64,000 nt of DNA, from NCBI GenBank assembly GCA_031254035.1, contig JAIRVF010000124.1:62001-126000 (forward strand). The letters run 5' to 3'. This DNA comes from Paenibacillus sp. Lineage in GTDB: Bacteria; Bacillota; Bacilli; Paenibacillales; Paenibacillaceae. Shown here in pieces: positions 25,602 to 34,580 of the stretch. Within the stretch, counting starts at the first letter, position 1. Each line of letters starts with the position of its first letter. The notes below the pieces were generated by a model. It made no database searches. It saw nothing but the letters and a program-made list of their open reading frames with translations, and was not told where the DNA came from. The position numbers were made by a program, and so were the translations under genes.

Positions 25602-26315
25602 ATGAATAATCTATGTGTGGCGCACCGCGGATTTTCCGGGAAAGCACCGGAGAATACGATGGCTGCTTTCCGAATGGCCATAGCAGAGCCATACGTGCAG
25701 TGGATGGAAATTGACACCCAGCTTACGATAGACGGGATTCCTGTCGTCATACATGATTTTAGTCTGGATCGAACGACAAACGGCAGCGGGAAAGTGAAGG
25801 ATTACACCTGGCAGCAGCTTCTCAGGTTGGATGCCGGGAGCTGGAAAGGCAGAGCGATTCCTTCCTTGGATGAAGTGCTCCGCCTTAGCTGCGGCCGCGT
25901 GCGTCTCAACATCGAGCTCAAAACCTCGGGAAATATGTACCCGGGCCTTGAGCAAGCGGTCATAGAACGGGTTGCTTGCTATCATATGGAACAGGATGTC
26001 GTCATTACCTCTTTTGATACAGGGGCTCTCCGCAAGGTCAAGGAGATCCATCCGGGTATAGCAACCGGACTGATTATCGATGCGCGTCCCAACGATTTGG
26101 TGGAGAGGCTGCAGTTACTACAATGCTCTTTCTTGTCGATCGGGTATTCCAACCTGGATCAGGTTCTCGCTGAGAAGCTGAAGCAGGCAGGCATCACGGT
26201 CATGGCTTGGACAGTGGACGATCCGAGACGAATGAAGCGGCTCGCGAATATTTCTCCGGAAATCCTAATCTGCACCAACAGGCCGGATATATGGGCGAAG
26301 ACATTTATGTACTAG
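25602..26315 (+). CDS. Glycerophosphodiester phosphodiesterase (UgpQ/GlpQ-like)
   Basis: A 237-residue cytosolic enzyme hydrolysing glycerophosphodiesters to glycerol-3-phosphate. The ATG at 25602 follows a GGGGGGAGAAGG site. GDPD signatures are AHRGFSGKAPENTMAAF near residue 6 (catalytic histidine and arginine), MEIDTQLTIDGIPVVIHDFS near 36 (metal-binding glutamate and aspartate, second histidine) and LNIELKT near 100. The end MAWTVDDPRRMKRL is typical of UgpQ. No signal peptide, so it acts inside the cell. Confidence 0.95.
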   Translation: MNNLCVAHRGFSGKAPENTMAAFRMAIAEPYVQWMEIDTQLTIDGIPVVIHDFSLDRTTNGSGKVKDYTWQQLLRLDAGSWKGRAIPSLDEVLRLSCGRVRLNIELKTSGNMYPGLEQAVIERVACYHMEQDVVITSFDTGALRKVKEIHPGIATGLIIDARPNDLVERLQLLQCSFLSIGYSNLDQVLAEKLKQAGITVMAWTVDDPRRMKRLANISPEILICTNRPDIWAKTFMY

Positions 26316-26349
26316 AACATCATACAAAAATGATAAGAGGTTGATTAAA

Positions 26350-26964
26350 ATGATCAGCAACGTATATTGTGTAGGTCGCAACTATAAACTCCATGCTGCG
26401 GAGCTCGGAAATGAAGTACCTGAAGAACCGATGATTTTTATGAAACCGTCCCATGCCGCTGTATGTATGGATGGCCGGATTTTACGCTTGCCACAGGGTA
26501 AAGGGGAAGTCCACTATGAGGGGGAATTGGTTCTTCGCGTATCACGCGCTTATGAGCCGGGTGCAAAGGTGGATGATGTAGTCGATCAGATGGCCCTTGG
26601 CATCGACTTCACTCTCCGTGACGTACAGACGGTGATCAAGAAAAAAGGGCATCCGTGGACAGCAGCCAAAGGCTTCAAAAATTCAGCTCCAATTTCCGAA
26701 TTTATTGATTTCCCCGGCGCACAGGTAGCGGCGGATCAAGACTTCACGATTCGCAAAAACGGTACTGAGGTTCAGCGTGGAAATGTGAAGGACATGATCT
26801 TCCCGCTTCAAGAAATCGTTGATTATATCGGGATGCACTACGGCTTGGACGAAGGGGATATTATCTTCACGGGAACTCCTTCCGGTGTGGGACCATGTAC
26901 AGAGGGCGACAAGTTCGAATTGTACTGGGGAGAACGGCTTCTGGGAAGCTGTGTGATCGGTTGA
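26350..26964 (+). CDS. Fumarylacetoacetate hydrolase family protein
   Basis: A 204-residue FAH-fold enzyme. The ATG at 26350 lies 9 bases after AGAGG; a TTG three codons earlier abuts it. Metal ligands are recognisable: EGELVLRV with two acidic residues near residue 58, and GIDFTLRDVQ with the aspartate near 87. KGFKNSAP, RNGTEVQRGN and FTGTPSGVGP complete the family pattern. Members act as acylpyruvases or oxaloacetate decarboxylases; which reaction occurs here cannot be judged. It lies 34 bases after the ugpQ-like gene. Confidence 0.93.
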   Translation: MISNVYCVGRNYKLHAAELGNEVPEEPMIFMKPSHAAVCMDGRILRLPQGKGEVHYEGELVLRVSRAYEPGAKVDDVVDQMALGIDFTLRDVQTVIKKKGHPWTAAKGFKNSAPISEFIDFPGAQVAADQDFTIRKNGTEVQRGNVKDMIFPLQEIVDYIGMHYGLDEGDIIFTGTPSGVGPCTEGDKFELYWGERLLGSCVIG

Positions 26965-26966
26965 TT

Positions 26967-27761
26967 ATGTTCTGGTTAATCGGTGCCTTCTGTGCCTTGG
27001 TCGTCGGCGGGGCGGCTTACTTGAAACGTTCGTTGACCCTTTCCGGGGCGGCAGCTGCATTTGTTATGGGCACAGTCTACTTCGGTGCGGGAAACTTACT
27101 TTGGTTCGGCATCCTGCTGGTGTTCTTTGTCAGTTCTTCACTGTTGTCTAAGTTCAAGCAAACCAATAAAGAGGAGCTTGAAAAATCCTATGCCAAGACG
27201 TCCACACGCGATGCGGGCCAGGTGCTGGCCAATGGAGGGGCAGGTATGCTTCTGTGCATTCTGAACGCGTTATGGCCGCATCCAGGATGGATATACGCCT
27301 TCATCGGCGTTATGGCCGCTGTAACTGCCGACACATGGGCGACAGAATGGGGCGGTCTAAGCCGCAGACTGCCGCGCTCTGTAGTGACAGGGAAGATCGT
27401 GCCTCCGGGGACCTCAGGCGGCGTGACTCTGCTCGGTAGCACGGCGGCGGCGCTTGGCGGTCTCATGATCGCATTGTTTGGCTGGCTGTTTGCCGCGTTG
27501 TCCGGCATGGGAGGTCAAGGCCTGGGATTTTTACTTGCGGGCGTCATCGGAGGGCTTGCGGGTGCATTTGCAGACTCCTTTCTTGGTGCGACCCTGCAGG
27601 TGATGCATAGATGCCAGGTCTGCGGCAAAGATGTTGAGGTGCTGACCCACTGCGGGCAGTCGACCCGGCGCATCCGCGGCTTGTCCTGGATGAATAATGA
27701 CGCGGTCAACTTTCTGTCATCATGCATTGGCGGGGTTGCTGCTTGGTTGCTGACTGCTTAG
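26967..27761 (+). CDS. DUF92 membrane protein (TMEM19/VTE6 family)
   Basis: A 264-residue integral membrane protein with about six helices. The start ATG lies two bases after the FAH stop codon, which suggests translational coupling. Family blocks are GGAAYLKRSLTLSGAAAAFV near the start, TADTWATEWGGLSRR near residue 118, PPGTSGGVTLLGS, ADSFLGATLQV near 200 and SWMNNDAVNFLSS near the end. Plant relatives phosphorylate phytyl phosphate, so a prenyl-phosphate kinase activity is possible. A CQVCGKDVEVLTHCGQ insert suggests a small metal-binding loop. Confidence 0.92.
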   Translation: MFWLIGAFCALVVGGAAYLKRSLTLSGAAAAFVMGTVYFGAGNLLWFGILLVFFVSSSLLSKFKQTNKEELEKSYAKTSTRDAGQVLANGGAGMLLCILNALWPHPGWIYAFIGVMAAVTADTWATEWGGLSRRLPRSVVTGKIVPPGTSGGVTLLGSTAAALGGLMIALFGWLFAALSGMGGQGLGFLLAGVIGGLAGAFADSFLGATLQVMHRCQVCGKDVEVLTHCGQSTRRIRGLSWMNNDAVNFLSSCIGGVAAWLLTA

Positions 27762-27922
27762 TTGTTGCCGCTTGGTTGCCGCTTGGTTGCCGCCGCTGGC
27801 CGTTAAAGTACGAAAACTGCAAAAGTGCAACATTTGGATCCATTTTTCTGAGTTTGGTGATAAATACTTGCGGAAATATATCTATTTTCGCAATTCAGCC
27901 GCAATCATTAAATAAACACCCT

Positions 27923-27950
27923 AAAAACATGCATTTTTGCATGTTTTTTC
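27923..27950 (+). terminator. Terminator downstream of the DUF92 gene
   Basis: AAAAACATGC and GCATGTTTTTT arms with a TTTT run, 160 bases after the stop codon. Confidence 0.65.
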
Positions 27951-28310
27951 TGTATTTGAGCCTTTCACTTGGAAAAGCCTGCATCTTTTATAAATTTTAC
28001 GGTACTGATTTTAAACTTAGGGCTGTCTATCTCATCTTTTCCTTTGCGCTACGTTCACCGTTCAGAACAGGATCGATGAAACAGTCGAAGAATTTATAGA
28101 GAAGTGACTGCGATTTTTGACAACCCTGGGCTAGGGCGAAGCGAAATGCAGCGTCTGCTCGAATGGCGGTGTGTGTAGGTGACATAGACGAGAAATTGGA
28201 GTGGCCTTGAAGGCAGTCCCTCGTTGGCTTAACTTGCCTGAACTATGGGGTGTCCCTCTGTTGTTTAAATCTAGCCCTGCCGTATGCTAAAATAGCATTA
28301 TGTTTTTAAT

Positions 28311-28400
28311 GCGCAATCAAAAAAATAATAAGGTGCGATCAAGAAAATGGTTGTTATTTTCTTGATCACGCCTGGATCATTCGATTTTTTGATCGCGCCT
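28311..28400. repeat. GGCGCGATCAAGAAAAT hairpin family, nested copy
   Basis: An inner hairpin at 28332-28372 has 17-base arms and loop GGTTGTT, the reverse complement of the loop in the other two copies apart from one base. Outer arms at 28311-28326 (GCGCAATCAAAAAAAT) and 28384-28398 (ATTTTTTGATCGCGC) pair with each other, as if one element had inserted in another. Confidence 0.8.
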
Positions 28401-28430
28401 AAATCGAGAGATAAGTAGGGAAAAATAAAA

Positions 28431-30350
28431 ATGAATATCATGACAGTTGAGCATATTTCCAAAAGTTACGGCGAAAAAATATTGTTTGAAGATGCCTCCT
28501 TTGGCATGGGGGATCAGGATAAAATTGGTATCGTTGGCGTCAACGGAACGGGGAAATCCACATTTTTACGGGTTATCGCCGGTTTTGAGCAGCCAGATGA
28601 TGGTGAAATATCCGTTGGTAATCAGGTTCGGGTTCGTTTTCTGGCGCAAAATCCGGAGTTTGATCCGAAAAACACCGTACTGCAGCAGGTTTTTGAAGGC
28701 AATGATCCGAAGCTGAAGGCCGTGCGTGATTATACGGAGGTCATGGAACGCCTTGAATTGAACCCAGCTGACCAAGTGCTTCAGGAAAAGCTGCTGCAGC
28801 TCAATCAGCAGATGGACGCGCTTCAGGCTTGGCAGATGGAGAGCGAGGCCAAAACGATTTTGTCCAAGCTCGGTATCATCAACTTCGATGTGGCGATGGG
28901 CACATTATCGGGGGGACAGCGCAAGCGTGTCGCTTTGGCACAGGCGCTCATCGAACCTTGTGAGCTGCTGATCCTTGACGAACCTACAAACCATATCGAT
29001 AATGATTCCGTCATTTGGCTGGAGCAATACCTACAGAAACGCCGCGGCGCATTGCTGATGATTACGCATGACCGTTATTTCCTCGACCGCGTAGCCAATG
29101 TGATGTTGGAGCTAGACCAAGGGAGACTGTTCCGTTATGAGGCCAACTACTCCAGATTTCTTGAGCTGAAAGCGGAGAGAGAGGAACGGGAGGAAGCATC
29201 TGAGCAGAAAAGACAAAATTTACTGCGTAACGAGTTGGCCTGGATTCGCCGCGGTGCGAAGGCCAGATCGACCAAGCAGAAAGCCCGCATCGAACGTTTC
29301 GAGACGCTTATGGAACAGCAAGCTCCTACCCGGAGCGGTTCGGTTGAGATGTCTGCGGCCTCTACCCGGCTGGGACGCAAAATAATTGAAATCGAGCATC
29401 TTAATAAAAATTCCGGGGATAAAGTGTTGATTCGCGATTTGAATTATATCAGCGTTCCTGGGGACCGAGTTGGCATCGCCGGACCGAATGGAAGCGGGAA
29501 GTCAACGCTGCTCAATATGATTGCCGGAAAACTGCAACCGGATAACGGTGAAATCATTACAGGCACAACCGTGAAAATTGGCTACTTTACACAAGAGCAT
29601 CAGGATATGGACGGCAGTATGAGGGTGATTGAATATATTAAGGAAGAGGCCGAAGTGATCCGTACCGATGATGGTTCCAGTATCACCGCTTCGCAGATGT
29701 TGGAGCGTTTTCTGTTCTCGCCTGCCATGCAGTATACGCCGATTTCCCGCCTTTCTGGTGGTGAGAAACGTCGCCTCTATTTATTGCGGGTGCTGATGTC
29801 GGCCCCGAATGTGCTGCTTCTTGACGAACCGACAAATGATCTGGATATTCAGACGTTGACCGTGCTGGAGGATTATCTGGATGACTTCCCTGGTGTCGTT
29901 TTTGTCGTTTCCCATGACCGTTACTTTTTGGATCGGACCGTGGATAAAATTCTATCCTTTGAGGGCGAGGGACAAATACGTGTTCATGTCGGCAATTTTA
30001 CTGAATACAATGAATGGATGGCTAAAAACGTCGCCCCTGCAGCACCCGATCGTAAGGAAGAGAAGGCTTCACCCGCGCAGCCAACAGCCGCACCAGCGGC
30101 ACCGCGCGAAAAGCTGAAATTCAGCTATAAGGAACAGCGCGAATTCGAGCAAATCGACGGCTTGATCGAAGCATGTGAAAATAAATTGACCGGCATCCAA
30201 AAAAAGATGGAGGAATCTTTCAGTGATTCGGCGCTGCTGCAAGAGCTGCTGCAACAGCAGCAGGAAGCCGAGAAGGAACTGGAATACCTGATGGAGCGCT
30301 GGACGTACTTGAATGAGCTTGCGGAGAAAATAGAAGCGGGCAAAAGCTGA
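28431..30350 (+). CDS. ABC-F ATPase of the Uup/YfmR type
   Basis: A 639-residue soluble protein with two ABC domains and no membrane part. Domain 1 has Walker A GVNGTGKSTFL near residue 36, signature LSGGQRKRVALAQAL and Walker B LLILDEPTNHID near 185. The inter-domain linker includes LAWIRRGAKARSTKQKARIERF, the tRNA-contacting helical arm. Domain 2 has GPNGSGKSTLL near 352, LSGGEKRRLYLLRVL and LLLDEPTNDLD. A proline/alanine-rich spacer and a C-terminal coiled coil (REFEQIDGLIEACENKLTGI onward) are typical of Uup. It probably rescues stalled ribosomes or assists assembly. Antibiotic resistance is not suggested by the linker. Confidence 0.93.
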   Translation: MNIMTVEHISKSYGEKILFEDASFGMGDQDKIGIVGVNGTGKSTFLRVIAGFEQPDDGEISVGNQVRVRFLAQNPEFDPKNTVLQQVFEGNDPKLKAVRDYTEVMERLELNPADQVLQEKLLQLNQQMDALQAWQMESEAKTILSKLGIINFDVAMGTLSGGQRKRVALAQALIEPCELLILDEPTNHIDNDSVIWLEQYLQKRRGALLMITHDRYFLDRVANVMLELDQGRLFRYEANYSRFLELKAEREEREEASEQKRQNLLRNELAWIRRGAKARSTKQKARIERFETLMEQQAPTRSGSVEMSAASTRLGRKIIEIEHLNKNSGDKVLIRDLNYISVPGDRVGIAGPNGSGKSTLLNMIAGKLQPDNGEIITGTTVKIGYFTQEHQDMDGSMRVIEYIKEEAEVIRTDDGSSITASQMLERFLFSPAMQYTPISRLSGGEKRRLYLLRVLMSAPNVLLLDEPTNDLDIQTLTVLEDYLDDFPGVVFVVSHDRYFLDRTVDKILSFEGEGQIRVHVGNFTEYNEWMAKNVAPAAPDRKEEKASPAQPTAAPAAPREKLKFSYKEQREFEQIDGLIEACENKLTGIQKKMEESFSDSALLQELLQQQQEAEKELEYLMERWTYLNELAEKIEAGKS

Positions 30351-30446
30351 TATGTAAATTATTCAAAAAAGGCACGAGCACGGCGGCCCTTCTTCGATAA
30401 CTGGGATTCCTAAAGAAGTAGTAATTCTGCTTAACGTAAACAATAA

Positions 30447-30487
30447 AAAACGGCTATTCGGTGGCGTCCACCAAATAGCCGTTTTGC
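30447..30487. terminator. Bidirectional terminator between ABC-F and M42 genes
   Basis: AAAACGGCTATT and AATAGCCGTTTT arms plus an inner GGTGG-CCACC stem, with A and T runs on both sides, between convergent genes. Confidence 0.85.
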
Positions 30488-30528
30488 ATTGTAAAATGGA
30501 TTAAGAGTAATCAGAAATAAATCCGTTT

Positions 30529-31566
30529 TTACGCTCTGACATAGGCCGCAAGCAGTTTGGTCGTGTTAAACACGGCCTGCTTATGTGTGCGCTCCATCGC
30601 ATGGGAAGCATGAACACCAGGACCGATCAGCGCGGCACGAATGTTGTTTCCGCCGGACAGTGCGGCAGAAGCATCAGAGCCGTAATGGGGATAAACATCC
30701 ACTGCAAAAGGAATGCCTTCGGCTTTCGCCAGCTCAATCAGCTTGCTCGTCATTTCATAATCATAAGGTCCGGAGGAGTCTTTGGCACAGATGGATACAT
30801 CCGTCTCTTTGCAGCTGAGATCATCGCCGATGCAGCCCATATCGACAGCGATCATTTCATCAATGTCGGACGGGATGTAGGCAGCGCCATGACCAACTTC
30901 CTCGTAATTGGAGATAAGGAGCTTCAGGTTGAATTTGGGCTTCCAGTTTTCCCGCTTCATCGATTCAAGCAGGCCAAAGAGGGCCGAAACGCTTGCTTTG
31001 TCATCAATATGCCGAGATTTCACAAACCCACTTTCGGTAATCACCGCACGGGAATCAAATGAAACGAAATCGCCGACGGAAATGCCCAGCTTCAGTACAT
31101 CTTCCTTGGACTGAACCAGTTCGTCGATGCGGACCTCCATATGATCCTCTTGACGTTTAAAATCACGGGCATCACTGTATACATGCACCGAAGGATGCGT
31201 ACTCAGTATAGTGCCGGTATACGTTTTGCCGCTGCGTGTGTGAATGACGCAATATTCATTTTCAATGCTATTCATCATAAATCCGCCAACGGATGTGAGC
31301 CGCAGCGTACCTTCCGATTTCACCGCACGAACCATGGCACCGAGTGTGTCTACGTGGGCGCTGAGGCCGATCGTACGGGAGCTATCCTCTCCGTCAACCT
31401 CAAGGATGGCACCACCCTTTTGGTTCCAGGACAGCTTGATGCCGAGAGAAGAGGCCTCCTGTTCAACAAGCTTCATGACCTGTGCAGTGAAGCCACTTGG
31501 ACTTGGCGTATCCAACAGCTTTTTCAGAAAAGCTAATATGTATTCTTCATTAGGTTGTACCGACAT
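30529..31566 (-). CDS. M42 family metallo-aminopeptidase
   Basis: A 345-residue cytosolic di-zinc peptidase. Metal ligands are recognisable in order: LSAHVDTLGAMVRA near residue 70, RHIDDKASVSALFGL near 185, NYEEVGHGAAY near 218 with the catalytic glutamate, IAVDMGCIG near 238, and HASHAMERTH near the end. It probably removes N-terminal residues from peptides as a large oligomeric shell. The ATG follows AGGGGGA. The gene is monocistronic, convergent with the ABC-F gene. Confidence 0.94.
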   Translation of the reverse strand: MSVQPNEEYILAFLKKLLDTPSPSGFTAQVMKLVEQEASSLGIKLSWNQKGGAILEVDGEDSSRTIGLSAHVDTLGAMVRAVKSEGTLRLTSVGGFMMNSIENEYCVIHTRSGKTYTGTILSTHPSVHVYSDARDFKRQEDHMEVRIDELVQSKEDVLKLGISVGDFVSFDSRAVITESGFVKSRHIDDKASVSALFGLLESMKRENWKPKFNLKLLISNYEEVGHGAAYIPSDIDEMIAVDMGCIGDDLSCKETDVSICAKDSSGPYDYEMTSKLIELAKAEGIPFAVDVYPHYGSDASAALSGGNNIRAALIGPGVHASHAMERTHKQAVFNTTKLLAAYVRA

Positions 31567-31584
31567 TTGAATGTCCCCCTTGCA

Positions 31585-31914
31585 TTATAATGTTGGCATA
31601 TCGCCGTTTTCCTTGGAATCGCCGGTGGTTTTCTCTTCCGGTGCCGGAAACGTGTAGCCGGTTTCGTTCTGGATTTGTGTCAGTTGGGCGGAGAGGAGTT
31701 TAATCTCTTTCTGGAGCTTATACTGTCGGAAGATACCGTAAGACCCGACGATGATTCCGCCGATCAGCGTACAACCGGAAATGAGCAGAATCAGTGGAAT
31801 GCTGACTTGAGTGAATATAAAGTTAACGGGTACCTGATCGACGTTAAAGACAGCAAAGACAGCTATCAAAAGCGTAAACACCAGTCCGGCAATAAGTGAC
31901 CACTGGAATTTCAT
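31585..31914 (-). CDS. LapA-domain (DUF1049) membrane protein
   Basis: A 109-residue protein. The ATG at 31914 is chosen because AAGGAGG lies 7 bases upstream; the longer frame has none. Two transmembrane helices (about residues 4-24 and 38-60, with VPVNFIFTQVSIPLILLISG between) and a coiled-coil tail LQKEIKLLSAQLTQIQNE are the LapA/YrvD pattern. The C-terminal tail is acidic. In Gram-negative bacteria the family aids lipopolysaccharide assembly, which cannot apply here; the role in Bacilli is unknown. Confidence 0.88.
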   Translation of the reverse strand: MKFQWSLIAGLVFTLLIAVFAVFNVDQVPVNFIFTQVSIPLILLISGCTLIGGIIVGSYGIFRQYKLQKEIKLLSAQLTQIQNETGYTFPAPEEKTTGDSKENGDMPTL

Positions 31915-31939
31915 ACGGACACCTCCTTCCGAGCGGACA

Positions 31940-31980
31940 GTATAAAATCCCTCGACCGTCAAGGACAAGGGATTTTATAC
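31940..31980. repeat. Inverted repeat between pepF and lapA-like gene
   Basis: GTATAAAATCCC and GGGATTTTATAC are perfect 12-base arms around a 17-base loop, just after the pepF stop. There is no clear T run, so it could be a weak terminator, an mRNA-stability hairpin or an operator for the next gene. Confidence 0.65.
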
Positions 31981-31992
31981 CTCCGAATCACA

Positions 31993-33783
31993 TTATTTTG
32001 TCATTTGCTCTAATTGTTCGACCACATTTTCGAAGACGCTCATGGCTTCGCGGATCGGCTGCGGCGAAGACATGTCGACGCCGGCCTTCTTCAGAATATT
32101 GATCGAGAAGTCGCTGCCACCGCTCTTCAGGAAACCGAGGTAACGGTCTACGGCCGGCTGACCTTCCTCCAGAATTTGCTTGGAGAAGCTTGTGGCCGCC
32201 GAGAACCCAGTCGCGTACTTATACACATAAAAGCTGTTGTAGAAATGAGGGATACGGGCCCATTCCATTTCGATATCTTTATCCACGGCCATATTCTTAC
32301 CATGGTATTTTACGTTCAGATCATAATAAATTTCCGACAGAACTTGCGGCGTCAACGCTTCACCCTGCTCGGCACGCTCATGAATAAGCTTTTCGAACTC
32401 GGCGAACATCGTCTGGCGGAATACGGTAGTACGGAATTGGTCTGCGTAATACGTCAGCAGATACATTTTTTCCTTCGGATCTGTCGATTTCTTCAGCAGA
32501 TAATCCATTAGGAGTGCTTCATTGGTTGTCGAAGCCACCTCAGCCAAGAAAATGGTGTACTGCGCATCCCGGTACGGAAGAGCATTGTCCGAATAGTAGG
32601 AATGCAGCGCATGACCCATCTCATGGGCGAGCGTGAACATACTGCTCAGATTCTCCGTATGGTTCAGCAGCACGAAAGGATGGGTGCCGTATGCTCCCCA
32701 GCTATAAGCACCAGTACGCTTGTTTTCATTTTCATAAACATCGATCCATTTGTTGTCGTAGCCTTCCTGCAGCGATTTCAAATAATCCTCGCCAAGCGGT
32801 TTCAGGCCTTCTTTCACGGTTTGTTTCGCTTCTTCATACGTGATGTCCATCTTGTACTCTTCCACAAGCGGTGCAAACAGATCGTACATATGAAGCTCGT
32901 CAATGCCAAGCAGCTTTTTACGGAGGTTCATGTACCGATGCAGAAGCGGCAGGCTTTCGTGGATGGTATCGATCAGATTCGTATAAACTTCCTTCGGAAT
33001 GTTGTCCCCGTAAAGGGCCTTTTCCAATACGGAAGGATATTTGCGCACATTCGCATAAAAGATGTTTTTATTGACGTTCGCGTTCATCATTGCGGCGATC
33101 GTGTTCTTTTGCTTGGCATACGTATCGTATACGGCTTTAAAAGCACGTTCGCGAACTTCACGGTTCGGGCTCTCGAGGAACTGAATATAGTTGCCGTGCG
33201 TCAATTCGACTTCCTTGCCTTCTTCATTTTTGATTTTCGGGAACTTGAGGTCCGCATTGTTGAGCATGCTGAAAATCGTTTGCGGCGCCTGAGACAGATT
33301 GCCGACCTGCGCAAGCAGCGCTTCTTCGTTTTTGGTAAGAATATACGCCTTTTCGCGTTTCATTTCCGTTAGCGTAAATTTGTAGGCGGAAAGCTCTGGG
33401 TCGGCAATAAACGCATCCAGCTTATCGTCAGGTAGGGACAGGATTTCCGGTGTAATGAAGGAAAGAGCTTCGCCAACCTGTACGTTCATTTTTTTGGCCT
33501 TTTGGGAAAGTCCTTGGTATGTAGGATTTGCTGTATCTTCGTCATGGCGCAGATGCGTATAAACATAAAGACGTTCGGTTTTGAGGGAAATTTCATCCTC
33601 TAGTTCGAAACAGGATTTTACCGACTGCGCGTTGTCAAGCTTGCCATGGAATTCGGCAATTTTCTTTACTTCCTTCTGAAGCTCGGCATAAGTCTCATCC
33701 CAGGCTTTCTGACTTTCAAACAAATCTTCCACATTCCATTTGTTCTCTTCAGCTACCTCGGAACGCTTCAATAATTTTTCCAT
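31993..33783 (-). CDS. pepF: Oligoendopeptidase F
   Basis: A 596-residue cytosolic zinc peptidase of family M3 that degrades short peptides. The ATG at 33783 (MEKLLKRSEVAEENKWNVED) has AAGGAGG upstream; an in-frame upstream extension that looks like a signal sequence is not supported. The zinc site is TLAHEMGHALHSYYSDN near residue 385, with the third ligand glutamate in LAEVASTTNEALL about 25 residues later. PepF_N domain residues 110-200 precede it, and GGSDFSINILKKAGVDM near the end is conserved. Confidence 0.95.
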   Translation of the reverse strand: MEKLLKRSEVAEENKWNVEDLFESQKAWDETYAELQKEVKKIAEFHGKLDNAQSVKSCFELEDEISLKTERLYVYTHLRHDEDTANPTYQGLSQKAKKMNVQVGEALSFITPEILSLPDDKLDAFIADPELSAYKFTLTEMKREKAYILTKNEEALLAQVGNLSQAPQTIFSMLNNADLKFPKIKNEEGKEVELTHGNYIQFLESPNREVRERAFKAVYDTYAKQKNTIAAMMNANVNKNIFYANVRKYPSVLEKALYGDNIPKEVYTNLIDTIHESLPLLHRYMNLRKKLLGIDELHMYDLFAPLVEEYKMDITYEEAKQTVKEGLKPLGEDYLKSLQEGYDNKWIDVYENENKRTGAYSWGAYGTHPFVLLNHTENLSSMFTLAHEMGHALHSYYSDNALPYRDAQYTIFLAEVASTTNEALLMDYLLKKSTDPKEKMYLLTYYADQFRTTVFRQTMFAEFEKLIHERAEQGEALTPQVLSEIYYDLNVKYHGKNMAVDKDIEMEWARIPHFYNSFYVYKYATGFSAATSFSKQILEEGQPAVDRYLGFLKSGGSDFSINILKKAGVDMSSPQPIREAMSVFENVVEQLEQMTK

Positions 33784-33990
33784 GGGAATCCTCCTTAAAT
33801 ATTGGGATGTGATGGTATGGGTTCCATTTGACGAAACCACCGGAGGAAAGAGGGGGAACGCACTCACAGTAAAAGTGAACGCGATAGCAAGCCTAAGCGT
33901 CTTGTTGAAGTTCACAAGCAGGGAACCTCCCTTTCAGGAAATATCCCCCTTAGTATGAACTTTTCCCCACAATATTATTTAATATTTCCT

Positions 33991-34176
33991 TCAAGGGCTG
34001 GAACCCATGGTGAATAGACTGTATACAATAAGGAAAAAGGCAATCAGGATCATGAAGACAGCGCTGCCCGCAAGACCCCGTTTCAGCCTCTGTGGAACCG
34101 AATCTCTCATCATAATGAGAACGGCTCCAAGGCAAAAGGTGGAAATGATAAAGATAAGAGTGCTGTTGTATTCCAT
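33991..34176 (-). CDS. Small two-helix membrane protein
   Basis: A 61-residue protein with two hydrophobic segments (STLIFIISTFCLGAVLIM and GSAVFMILIAFFLIVYSLF) separated by a basic loop RDSVPQRLKRGL. AGGAG lies about 12 bases before the ATG. It lies 8 bases downstream of the next minus-strand gene (34185-34418), so they probably share a transcript. No family recognised. Confidence 0.6.
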   Translation of the reverse strand: MEYNSTLIFIISTFCLGAVLIMMRDSVPQRLKRGLAGSAVFMILIAFFLIVYSLFTMGSSP

Positions 34177-34184
34177 TTGAAGTA

Positions 34185-34418
34185 CTAAACTCCTTTAAAG
34201 GCGGCTATGATCCGGCGCCATTCATCCATGTTGTCTTCGTACTCCTCTTTGGGGAAGCGGGTTTCGGCCCACTGCATGAGAGCCGGACGGCTCATGAAGG
34301 TATGGGTTTCCTCGCCCCATTGATCGGAGATCTCCCGAAGAACAATATATCGTCCTTGTACTTCAACGGTCATCATGTTCCATTTGTCTTTTTTGTATAT
34401 TTCATGTTTTTTGATCAT
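34185..34418 (-). CDS. Small hypothetical protein (YfhE-like size)
   Basis: A 77-residue soluble protein rich in charged and aromatic residues (KKHEIYKKDKWNMMTVEVQG, WAETRFPKEEYEDNMDEWRR). The ATG at 34418 is chosen because CGGAG then lies 7 bases upstream; an ATG six bases earlier is too close. Beta strands near the start and a C-terminal helix are likely. No family recognised. It forms an apparent pair with the downstream membrane peptide gene. Confidence 0.65.
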   Translation of the reverse strand: MIKKHEIYKKDKWNMMTVEVQGRYIVLREISDQWGEETHTFMSRPALMQWAETRFPKEEYEDNMDEWRRIIAAFKGV

Positions 34419-34506
34419 ATGCATTCTCCGTTTGGTCTTTTGGTAAAATGATACCCTAGAGGAAGCTCCAAAAGCAAATGGAAAGATGTAATTCTTAAAA
34501 GACTGA

Positions 34507-34535
34507 TTGCAATGTCAAGTTTCATGAAGTATAAT
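34507..34535 (+). promoter_or_regulatory. Promoter of the cold-shock gene
   Basis: TTGCAA (34507-34512) and TATAAT (34530-34535) with a 17-base spacer. The leader of about 40 bases has a hairpin CGCCA-CATA-TGGCG (34546-34559) just before the ribosome binding site, which could modulate translation with temperature. Confidence 0.75.
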
Positions 34536-34580
34536 ATAGTTATTCGCCACATATGGCGGTATTTTTAGGAGGTTGTTCAT

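Larger units (their letters stand above)
27762..28430. other. 669-bp intergenic region without a supported gene
   Basis: It begins with repeats of GTTGCCGCTTG (27765-27795). A terminator lies at 27923-27950. Bases about 28100-28265 contain a GC-richer block with hairpins such as CCCT-GGGCT-AGGG and no good frame; it could be a structured RNA or remnant. From 28311 to 28400 there is a nested copy of a dispersed hairpin repeat. Long frames crossing it have no ribosome binding site. Confidence 0.5.

Noticed and set aside
27722..28099. Frame of 125 codons after the DUF92 gene
   Set aside because: It overlaps the end of the DUF92 gene, crosses a terminator and lacks a ribosome binding site.
31915..31968. 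N-terminal extension of the LapA-domain protein
   Set aside because: The strong ribosome binding site lies inside the extension, directly before the ATG at 31914.
32602..33372. Long plus-strand frame opposite pepF (256 codons)
   Set aside because: It is the antisense shadow of the pepF coding region, has no ribosome binding site and encodes an implausible composition.
33784..33915. Signal-peptide-like extension of pepF
   Set aside because: PepF is cytosolic, and an excellent ribosome binding site precedes the ATG at 33783.
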